Below, one piece after another: positions 8,463 through 14,051 of a DNA stretch of 16,237 nucleotides. The first letter of the stretch is position 1. Each line of letters begins with the position of its first letter. Source of the DNA: Chloroflexota bacterium (GTDB lineage Bacteria > Chloroflexota > Limnocylindria > QHBO01); assembly GCA_005879815.1 (NCBI GenBank), contig VBKA01000055.1, forward strand, positions 1 to 16,237, read 5' to 3'. The notes under the pieces are model-generated. The model was not told the origin of the DNA. It searched no databases and was given only the letters and a program-made list of their open reading frames with translations. The translations under genes and the position numbers were made by a program.

Positions 8463-8710
8463 CAATCAAGAACACTCGCGCCATGGCTAGGTGCTCCTCG
8501 TGTGGAGCGGCCAGTGCTACGCGACGGATGTGGGCGACGGAGGGTGAGCCCTCGCCGGTGACAGATACCAAGCCCACATTTGGAGATCGAGCTCCCCGGG
8601 ACCAGTCGAAAGGCCGAACCATCCGCTGGGCTAGCTGGCGCCACCCGGCTGCTCAGCGCAGTAGGTTAGCCAATTACCGCTTGGCTGTCTTATGCGGACG
8701 AGGCGCCTGT
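8463..8710. other. Convergent intergenic region, 248 bases, nothing identified
   Basis: This gap separates two convergent genes. Short open frames exist on both strands, including a plus-strand frame containing CSSCG, but they run antisense through the flanking genes and show no family features or ribosome site. A weak GGAG/CTCC inverted repeat near 8581-8594 has no T tract, so I do not call a terminator. Confidence 0.5.
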
Positions 8711-10384
8711 TTAGTCGGGGCGGACCGTAGATCGATCGCCGGCGCGGATGGCTTCTGGCTCTGTAACGATGGGAATGGGGGTGAGAATCGGCTCCGGATC
8801 GGAATGGCCGTTCTCGAAGCGCTCGATCAGGCCGGGCAAGAGCTCTGCCCACTCGTGCCCGGGCACTCTTATCCGCACAACTGCGACAGTCTGCAGCGCC
8901 TCGCGCAGCAAGGCCTGTTCCTTGACTCGCAACGCCTCGTAATCGTCCCCACCGATGCGAATATGCGGCGCGAAGGTCGCGAACGGTGGAAAGCCGTATG
9001 CGTCGTCCGTGTTTTCGATGAGCTGCCGAATCGCATCGCCGACGGTCACCTGCTCACGTGCCGCTTCCCCGCGCTCCATAAGAAACGCATGGCTGATGGG
9101 TGCCTCGACCGCGATCTCCGCGGGCATCAATGCGTCGATCCGGTATTTCGGCGGCGGCACCAGAATCTGCACGATCGAGTTCACGGACATGATCGGAATG
9201 TTGAGCTGGCCGAGTGCCTTGCCAACCGACCGCCCTGACTTCGAATGCACCCGGCTCTGGATGGATAGTGCCGCGCGCTGGCGACGAGGCATCTGGCCGC
9301 CGTTGATCACCGCCATGGTGTGATAGCTGAGGGTCATCGGCTTCGGATACGTAATCGCGCGACCCCCAGGCCCGATGATCGTCATATCGTCGCTCAGGAA
9401 ATGGTAGCCGCGGTCGCGCACCAGCTGGATGACCGTGCTGGTCTTGCCGGTATCGGTCTGTGCGGACAGGAGTACCGCTCGCCCGTCGACGACCACGCAG
9501 GCGGAGTGCAGCAACACATGACCGCGAGAGACCATGAGAAATCGCAGAAGCGCCTCAATGACGTTCGTGTACAGAACATGCCGTGACTTGGCAAGGAGTG
9601 GGGCGACCTCGACTAGGATCGGTTCACCCATGGTGATCCGGAAGTTCGCGCCCGCCAAACCGAGCTGCTCGAGATAGGTGAGTTGCTCCCCGGCCTGGAC
9701 GAAACGCGTTCGCCGACTCGGCAGTGCTCCGACCCTTACCACGCGGATGCGGAGGTCAGGCGCTCCTGACGGTGCTGTCAGGAAGTACGCCAGCTCCGGG
9801 AGCTCGACATCCGAGTCGATGCGCAGGACTCCGCCGACGTCGTATCCGTAGCCCACATCATCGATGCCTGGGCCAACGGCCCTGATGGGGTGAATCGCCT
9901 GAGGATCGATGCGCTGAGTATCCGGAGCGATTGCCGTGCGCAAGGCCAGCGAGCCCTCTCCGACGCGCGAAGCGGCGGCCCAAATCCAGCCATCAGCCAC
10001 AAGGAAACGGACGGCGAACATCATCGCAAGCGACATGAGGTTCGCGAATAGGTAGTTAATCTTCAGGAAATCAGAAAGAATCCAGAGAAAGGGCACGCGA
10101 AGAAGCAGCGTCGAGTTGCTGATCGCCATGAACGCCAGGTAACGGCGCCCGATCCGGCCGCGCAGCTGCCTCCCCGCGAACACCCAACTCTCGGTTCCGG
10201 CGAAATTCCACGTCGATGAGAATTGCGTCGCGGCGATGGCCGAGAGCAAGTAGTACAGGCCTGACACCTCCGTGAGAAGCACCAGGACGAGTTGGTTGAT
10301 GACGATGCCGGTCAGCCCAACGAGGCCGAACCGAAGCGCGTGCGCTGAGCCGATGCGGCGTAGCGCGAAGACCCGGGTGGACAT
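8711..10384 (-). CDS. GtrA-like membrane domain fused to HPr kinase/PEPCK-like P-loop domain
   Basis: From ATG 10384 (GAGGGGG nine bases upstream) the product is 557 residues. Residues about 17-135 form four membrane helices of GtrA type (LRFGLVGLTGIVINQLVL, TWNFAGTESWVF, RYLAFMAISN). GtrA proteins are thought to help move polyprenyl-phosphate sugars across the membrane. After a spacer domain (about 150-275) comes an HPr-kinase-like fold: LLHSACVVVDGRAVLLS (291-307), a Walker A-like site AQTDTGKTS (308-316) and FLSDD (329-333). The first Gly of the classical GxxxxGKS loop is replaced, yet GKT and DD remain, so nucleotide binding is likely and kinase activity open. The C-terminal 100 residues are unassigned. 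The frame is open to 10564, but that extension has no ribosome site and is Pro/Gly rich. The GT2 gene that may feed it lies 549 bases upstream on the same strand. Confidence 0.85.
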   Translation of the reverse strand: MSTRVFALRRIGSAHALRFGLVGLTGIVINQLVLVLLTEVSGLYYLLSAIAATQFSSTWNFAGTESWVFAGRQLRGRIGRRYLAFMAISNSTLLLRVPFLWILSDFLKINYLFANLMSLAMMFAVRFLVADGWIWAAASRVGEGSLALRTAIAPDTQRIDPQAIHPIRAVGPGIDDVGYGYDVGGVLRIDSDVELPELAYFLTAPSGAPDLRIRVVRVGALPSRRTRFVQAGEQLTYLEQLGLAGANFRITMGEPILVEVAPLLAKSRHVLYTNVIEALLRFLMVSRGHVLLHSACVVVDGRAVLLSAQTDTGKTSTVIQLVRDRGYHFLSDDMTIIGPGGRAITYPKPMTLSYHTMAVINGGQMPRRQRAALSIQSRVHSKSGRSVGKALGQLNIPIMSVNSIVQILVPPPKYRIDALMPAEIAVEAPISHAFLMERGEAAREQVTVGDAIRQLIENTDDAYGFPPFATFAPHIRIGGDDYEALRVKEQALLREALQTVAVVRIRVPGHEWAELLPGLIERFENGHSDPEPILTPIPIVTEPEAIRAGDRSTVRPD

Positions 10385-10562
10385 GGCCGGTCGCCCCCTC
10401 GTGCGGATCTCGCGAGCCGCGCCGGATGGCGGGAAAGGCGAGGGTCCGGCGACCGGATCCTCAACAGACCCAAAAAACGAATTAGTGCCTAACGGAGCTA
10501 CCGACAAACCGAATGTTGGGGGGCTCGGACCCTGAGCGGAAAAGGGCGCTCCGTAGGCGTGC

Positions 10563-10592
10563 AATGTAGTACGAATGGGGCAGGACGGTCAA
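10563..10592 (-). promoter_or_regulatory. Candidate promoter for GtrA/HprK gene
   Basis: Reading the minus strand, TTGACC (10592-10587) is followed after 18 bases by TACATT (10568-10563). This gives five and four consensus matches to the sigma70 -35 and -10 boxes. The predicted start would be near 10556. It is only a consensus match in GC-rich DNA. Confidence 0.35.
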
Positions 10593-10613
10593 CAAATCCT
10601 GCAACTTTGGGCG

Positions 10614-10642
10614 TTGACAATTGGCACCGGCGCGGCTTCACT
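10614..10642 (+). promoter_or_regulatory. Candidate promoter for small CxxC protein
   Basis: A perfect TTGACA (10614-10619) is followed after 17 bases by TTCACT (10637-10642), which matches only half of the -10 consensus. It faces away from the minus-strand candidate, and the two -35 boxes are about 20 bases apart. Confidence 0.3.
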
Positions 10643-10697
10643 TTGACGCCCCGTTAAGCGGCACGTAATCAATCGATAAGGTGAGGGCTGTAGCGTC

Positions 10698-10922
10698 ATG
10701 TCCGTGCGAGCTAGGGTCGCGACGCTTTGGAGAACCGGGAGGCGTCTATCCGCCGGCCAGGGCCGCGGGTCCGGCAGGGGCCATGTGATGGCATGTGCCG
10801 TTTGTGGTGCGCCGGCGTCTGACTGGCTGTACGACAGCTATGTATCCGATGGCACGCCGGTCATAGATGGATACGCGGTCTGCACTCTGCACGAGGAGGC
10901 CCGCGAAAGCCGCGCCGGCTGA
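10698..10922 (+). CDS. Small putative zinc-binding protein (CxxC...CxxH)
   Basis: The 74-residue frame starts with ATG at 10698, preceded by AAGGTGAGGG at 10678-10687. After a basic, low-complexity leader (1-30), residues 31-70 contain C33-x2-C36 and C62-x2-H65, a layout able to bind one zinc ion; the linking segment is acidic and aromatic (DWLYDSY). A second ATG at codon 31 (10788), with AGGGG just upstream, would give a compact 44-residue protein holding only the knuckle. I do not recognise the family. Support comes from the ribosome site and the Cys/His pattern; the gene stands alone on this strand and ends 10 bases from the convergent GT2 gene. Confidence 0.5.
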   Translation: MSVRARVATLWRTGRRLSAGQGRGSGRGHVMACAVCGAPASDWLYDSYVSDGTPVIDGYAVCTLHEEARESRAG

Positions 10923-10932
10923 TGGTCCCGAG

Positions 10933-11703
10933 CTAGGGAGCCTTCGCCGGATCCGGCGCGCGTAGGAATGGTCCCACCAGGACACGCCAGCGCAGCATCA
11001 GGACCATCACCACCGCCTCGCGAATGATCGACCCGGTCATCTTCGACTCACCGGCCACTCGGTCCCGGAAGGTGATGGGCACCTCATAGACCCTCGCGCC
11101 CAATCGATGCGCAAGCCAGGTCATCTCGACCTGGAAGCCATATCCGCTTGCGTAGCCGGTGTCCAGATCGATGCGGCGGAGCAGCGCTCCGCGCCAGGCC
11201 TTGAAGCCGCCCGTGAGGTCGTGGTACGGGAGAAGCAGGATCCCGCGCGCAAACACGCTGCCTGCCCGGCTGATCAACCTCCTGCGCAAACTCCATCCCG
11301 GCGTGCTGCCACCGCTTACATATCTGCTTCCAATTACGAGATCTTCTCCGTCTTCCAATCGGGCAAGTAGCCGCCGCAGGTCTGAAGGGTCGTGACTGAA
11401 ATCGCAGTCCATCTGGACCACAACGTTGCAGTCGGCGCGAGGAAGCAGCTCCATGAAGGCAGACCGGTACGCGGCTCCCAGACCCTCCTTGCCTTTCCGG
11501 TGCATGACCTCGATTCGCGCATCGGCGCTGGCGAGGCGGTCTGCGAGTTCACCGGTTCCGTCAGGAGAATTGTCGTCAACAATGACGATTCTGGCGTTCG
11601 GGAGCACGTCCAGGATCCGCCCCGTCATGGTCTCGAGGTTCGCGACCTCGTTGTACGTCGGCAGAACGACGTAGGTAGCCGGCAGCGGTGAGGGCGTGGG
11701 CAA
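10933..11703 (-). CDS. Polyprenol-phosphate mannose synthase-like GT2 glycosyltransferase
   Basis: The 256-residue protein is a single GT-A domain of the DPM1 type. It shows LPTYNE (14-19), DDNSPDGT (43-50), QMDCDFSHDP (97-106, with the DxD metal site), GSRYVSGG (125-132), DLTGGFKAW (162-170) and the late ESKM (219-222). Such enzymes move a hexose, usually mannose from GDP-mannose, to polyprenyl phosphate on the cytoplasmic side. It has no C-terminal GtrA domain of its own; the GtrA-like domain is supplied by the downstream gene at 8711-10384, across the small plus-strand gene. The donor sugar cannot be read from sequence. The TTG start is supported by a GAGGAA site. The 110 bases separating it from the receiver-like gene upstream leave open whether it belongs to the zwf operon. 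Confidence 0.9.
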   Translation of the reverse strand: MPTPSPLPATYVVLPTYNEVANLETMTGRILDVLPNARIVIVDDNSPDGTGELADRLASADARIEVMHRKGKEGLGAAYRSAFMELLPRADCNVVVQMDCDFSHDPSDLRRLLARLEDGEDLVIGSRYVSGGSTPGWSLRRRLISRAGSVFARGILLLPYHDLTGGFKAWRGALLRRIDLDTGYASGYGFQVEMTWLAHRLGARVYEVPITFRDRVAGESKMTGSIIREAVVMVLMLRWRVLVGPFLRAPDPAKAP

Positions 11704-11707
11704 TGTC

Positions 11708-11713
11708 TTCCTC
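11708..11713 (-). promoter_or_regulatory. Shine-Dalgarno sequence supporting TTG start at 11703
   Basis: On the minus strand GAGGAA ends four bases before the TTG. No ATG or GTG in the frame is better placed, so the unusual start codon is accepted. Confidence 0.6.
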
Positions 11714-11790
11714 GTGAGCAGTCAGGGGGGAATCGGTGTAGAGCAGAGTACTGCGCAGGCGGACTCAGGCAAGAGCCGGAGGGGGCTTTG

Positions 11791-11808
11791 CGTTGCGCGA
11801 CAGCAACG
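11791..11808 (-). terminator. Hairpin after the receiver-like gene, possible weak terminator
   Basis: CGTTGC and GCAACG form a perfect six-base-pair stem with a six-base loop, five bases past the stop codon at 11814. No T run follows on the minus strand, so it is not a classical intrinsic terminator. It may act as a 3' stabilising structure or partial stop before the GT2 gene. Confidence 0.35.
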
Positions 11809-11813
11809 TTGGG

Positions 11814-12173
11814 TCAGTTGCCAGCAGCGGCGCGCATCGCGTGGGCTAGGAGGTCGTCGAGTCGTCTAAAGAAGGTGGAGCGCGCCATCACCGGTCCTAG
11901 ACGGTCGAGGGCTGCGGATCGATGCGCGTCAATGTCCTTGTGCGGGCCGAAGAGGATGATCCGCACCCTCGGCGAGCTTGAATGCCATCTGCTGATCCGA
12001 TCGCCCCAGTTCGCGTCGCGTCTGCCCCAGTCCACGAGGAGCAGATCGACCGTGTTTGCCGGAGGTAGCTCTCCGATGGAGTCCAGACGCTTGAAGTCAG
12101 CCCCAAGCCGTACTACGGCCTCGGTGATGCGACTTGCGGCAATCAGATCGGGCGCGAGAGCGCAAACCCTCAA
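11814..12173 (-). CDS. Receiver-like (CheY-fold) protein, probably atypical
   Basis: The 119-residue protein has the alternating hydrophobic strand/helix pattern of a response-regulator receiver: MRVCALAPD, then VDLLLVDWG with D48 where the phosphorylated Asp would be, then VRIILFG. The acidic pair after strand 1 is reduced, the conserved Thr/Ser after strand 4 is replaced (LFGP), and no Lys appears before the last helix (MARSTFFRRL). Normal phosphorylation switching is therefore doubtful. There is no output domain. The TTG start overlaps the upstream stop (TTGA), so it should be translationally coupled to the gene at 12170-12604 and may partner it. The family assignment is from fold pattern only; a divergent CheY-like protein of unknown role is the safest name. 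Confidence 0.6.
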   Translation of the reverse strand: MRVCALAPDLIAASRITEAVVRLGADFKRLDSIGELPPANTVDLLLVDWGRRDANWGDRISRWHSSSPRVRIILFGPHKDIDAHRSAALDRLGPVMARSTFFRRLDDLLAHAMRAAAGN

Positions 12174-12604
12174 GACGAGTGCGACGACGAGAGCCCGGGC
12201 TGACCCACGGTCACGCCGCCGGTCGGGGTGGAGGCTTCCATGTGCGCATCGGCGGCGGCTGGCGTGGGCTGGACCTCAGGACGGTGCCCATTCGGCTGGT
12301 GGCCATTTCCGAGGTCGATTACATAGCGGGCGATCCGCATCGGATAGATGCCGACAACGACGGGGGCGCGAACCTCCACGGAGAATTCCAGACCGATTTC
12401 GCCGCGACACCAGAGGTCCTGGACCTTCAGGGCCTCGCGTTCTGGAAGGCCAACGAAAACGACAGTTCCATCACGTTCCAGGCGGTGAATCCCATCGGGG
12501 TCTTCAAGGCCGAACCGACGACGAATCTCTGCAACCGGCACGTAAGGACGCGACGTCAGGAAGCGACGAAGGCTCGACGTACTCGGGCGCTTGGAAGAGC
12601 TCAT
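12170..12604 (-). CDS. Conserved-looking unknown protein with winged-helix-like N-terminus
   Basis: The product is 144 residues. Residues about 11-52 (LRRFLTSRP, VPVAEIRRRFGLEDPDG, VVFVGLP) could form a small winged helix, and residues 53-90 continue as an ordered alpha/beta segment (ALKVQDLWCRGEIGLEF, VVVGIYPMR). The last 50 residues are Pro/Ala/Thr/Ser-rich and probably disordered. I cannot name a family. It lies 14 bases after the thioredoxin-like gene and overlaps the receiver-like gene by four bases, so it is part of the pentose-phosphate operon. DNA binding is a guess from the N-terminal pattern. No Shine-Dalgarno sequence precedes its ATG, consistent with coupled translation. Confidence 0.6.
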   Translation of the reverse strand: MSSSKRPSTSSLRRFLTSRPYVPVAEIRRRFGLEDPDGIHRLERDGTVVFVGLPEREALKVQDLWCRGEIGLEFSVEVRAPVVVGIYPMRIARYVIDLGNGHQPNGHRPEVQPTPAAADAHMEASTPTGGVTVGQPGLSSSHSS

Positions 12605-12618
12605 GCAGTCAGCGCAGT

Positions 12619-12990
12619 CTACTGCCGCTCAGGGCGAGACGCTTGACCGTGCCCTGCCCGGCGTCCATGGCTCCAGCCTCGCGCCTGGTCGAGGGCGGCG
12701 CGGATTAGCGCCTTTCCGGGAATGGTCGAGTTGGCTGACCCCAGGTCCTCCGCCGGGTAGGCGCGCCGCTGCATGCTCACCGAACCGGCCCCAGCGGAGT
12801 AGATGTCCTCGCCGTCGATGCGGATGGTCGGTGAGCCGGGGAACGCCAGGAATGCAGCATCGGCTTCCGAGGCGACGGCGATCATCTGAATCGTGGTCTC
12901 GAAGGCGTCCTCGTTCAGGACCTCGACCAAGTTTTGGCGAGCCGCCATGTAGCTCGGATCATCATCGGTGTAGAGCAGCTCGACGCGCAT
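12619..12990 (-). CDS. Thioredoxin-like protein lacking the active-site cysteine
   Basis: The 123-residue protein resembles short thioredoxin-fold proteins whose pattern is LLYF-x-GCP-x-Y followed later by GSPTIR-x-DG. Here VELLYTDDDPSY (3-14) has Asp residues (codons GAT GAT GAT) where Cys or Sec is expected, while GSPTIRIDGEDIY (52-64) with the cis-Pro position is intact. The protein contains no Cys at all, so disulphide chemistry is excluded; it may bind a partner or ligand. The C-terminal tail (about 104-123) is basic and Gly-rich. The ATG lies nine bases after the previous stop, with GAGG seven bases before it. It sits in the zwf-opcA-pgl operon, where an altered redox-type protein is notable. 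Confidence 0.72.
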   Translation of the reverse strand: MRVELLYTDDDPSYMAARQNLVEVLNEDAFETTIQMIAVASEADAAFLAFPGSPTIRIDGEDIYSAGAGSVSMQRRAYPAEDLGSANSTIPGKALIRAALDQARGWSHGRRAGHGQASRPERQ

Positions 12991-12999
12991 GACGACGCC

Positions 13000-13269
13000 T
13001 CAGGAGACCGCGAAGAAGGCCGCCAGGCAGACGACCGCCAGCAGACCGATGCCTGCCGCAAGGTAGAGCCGGCGCCGCTCGGCGAGCGTCATTCCCTCGC
13101 TCATCGAGCTGGCACTTCCGCGGGGCGCACGACCACGCCAGGCCATGTAGCGCTCCGCGTTCAGGTCGCGCGATTCGCGTGCCCGGTAGTCCCGCCAGGC
13201 AGGCCATCCGACCGCCAGCGCGGCTCCTCCGGCTAGCAGTGCGCCGGCCAGCCAGACCAGGGAGATCAC
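13000..13269 (-). CDS. Small two-helix membrane protein, function unknown
   Basis: The 89-residue protein has hydrophobic helices at both ends (about 2-21 and 69-88) and a highly charged middle (RDYRARESRDLNAERY, then TLAERRRLYL), predicting a hairpin with a cytoplasmic loop. Its GTG start overlaps the pgl stop codon (GTGA), so it is translationally coupled. Size, topology and place after pgl recall secG, which follows pgl in some Actinomycetota. However, the Gly-rich loop motif of SecG is absent and the long charged loop does not fit, so I do not use that name. Confidence 0.7.
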   Translation of the reverse strand: MISLVWLAGALLAGGAALAVGWPAWRDYRARESRDLNAERYMAWRGRAPRGSASSMSEGMTLAERRRLYLAAGIGLLAVVCLAAFFAVS

Positions 13270-14051
13270 GCGGTCTGCGCCTCGTCCGTTTCAGGGGACG
13301 TCTGGCCGGCAGCCGCGGCATCGATCAACCACACCACTCGTCGGGCCCGGACCCGCGCCGCGGGCAAGGGCGACCGTCCGCTCCGGATGTGGCGCAGCGC
13401 ATTCGCCTTGTTCTCCCCGGTCGCCAGGAAGACCACTTCGCGGGCGGCGCTGATGACCGGGTAGGTGATCGTCAGCCGCCACACCTGCCGCGAGGGAACC
13501 CAGGTGGCGACGACCCATCGGTCTGTCACACGCAGCGCCGAGCTGCCGACGAAGATCGAGGCGGTATGGCCATCCGGCCCGAGCCCAAGCCAGATCAGGT
13601 CGAACTCCGGCGGGCGGTCGCCGCGCACTCCGAACGCGAGGCGCAGCTCCGTCTCGTAGGCGAGAGCCGCGGCGTCGAGATCGGGGGCCTCGCCCTGCAT
13701 GCGGTGGATCGATTCCGGCCGGACGTTGGGAAGCTGCGAGATGAACAACCGGTACGCCGTCCCGAAGTTCGACTCCGGATCGTCGGGAGGCACCGCACGC
13801 TCGTCGCCCCAGAAGAACTCGACTCGGCTCCAGTCGACGCGACCCACCCGCGGCTCATCGCGCAACAGCGGGTAGACGGCGTTGGGCGTCGTTCCGCCCG
13901 AGAGCGCGACGCGAAAGACGCCGCGCGCCTCGATCGCCGCGCGGGCGCTCTCCACGAATCGGTCGGCCCCCTCGGCCGCCACCGCAGCCAGGTCCGGGAG
14001 CACCACGAACCGCGGCTTGGCGAGGGCCAGGTTCTCGGTGGCGGCGCTCAT
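13266..14051 (-). CDS. pgl: 6-phosphogluconolactonase
   Basis: The 261-residue protein belongs to the glucosamine-6-phosphate isomerase/6-phosphogluconolactonase superfamily. It shows VALSGGTTP (48-56), FFWGDERAVPPDDPESNFG (79-97) and WLGLGPDGHTASIF (154-167), the signature with the catalytic His region. It hydrolyses 6-phosphogluconolactone to 6-phosphogluconate, the second step of the oxidative pentose phosphate pathway. Length is typical. The ATG overlaps the opcA stop (ATGA) and is preceded by GGAGCTCGGTGG, indicating coupled translation. It follows zwf and opcA and so gets its substrate from the enzyme encoded two genes earlier. Confidence 0.95.
   Translation of the reverse strand: MSAATENLALAKPRFVVLPDLAAVAAEGADRFVESARAAIEARGVFRVALSGGTTPNAVYPLLRDEPRVGRVDWSRVEFFWGDERAVPPDDPESNFGTAYRLFISQLPNVRPESIHRMQGEAPDLDAAALAYETELRLAFGVRGDRPPEFDLIWLGLGPDGHTASIFVGSSALRVTDRWVVATWVPSRQVWRLTITYPVISAAREVVFLATGENKANALRHIRSGRSPLPAARVRARRVVWLIDAAAAGQTSPETDEAQTA

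Larger units (their letters stand above)
10385..10697. other. 313-base divergent gap with candidate promoters and long leader
   Basis: The gap between the GtrA/HprK gene and the small plus-strand gene holds one candidate sigma70-type promoter in each direction, listed separately. If the minus-strand one is real, the GtrA/HprK mRNA would carry a leader of about 170 bases. I found no recognisable riboswitch, and no strong hairpin with a T run. Confidence 0.45.

Noticed and set aside
8386..8622. 78-residue minus-strand frame in the 8463-8710 gap
   Set aside because: Its 3' part is antisense to the phosphoesterase, and I see no ribosome site or family pattern; kept as unassigned gap.
8408..9238. 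276-residue plus-strand frame with CSSCG
   Set aside because: It overlaps the end of the phosphoesterase and the C-terminus of the GtrA/HprK gene; the Cys pair is isolated and has no partner ligands.
10385..10564. N-terminal extension of the GtrA/HprK protein to ATG 10564
   Set aside because: Pro/Gly-rich with no ribosome site, while ATG 10384 has GAGGGGG nine bases upstream and lies just before the conserved GtrA start.
11788..12708. 306-residue plus-strand frame
   Set aside because: Antisense to three coupled minus-strand genes; low-complexity Arg/Ser-rich translation without domains.
12952..12966. Selenocysteine site in the thioredoxin-like protein
   Set aside because: The codons at the active-site position are GAT, not TGA, so no Sec decoding is possible.
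13000..13269. secG, as expected after pgl in some Actinomycetota
   Set aside because: Two helices and position fit, but the SecG loop motif is absent and the long charged loop does not match.
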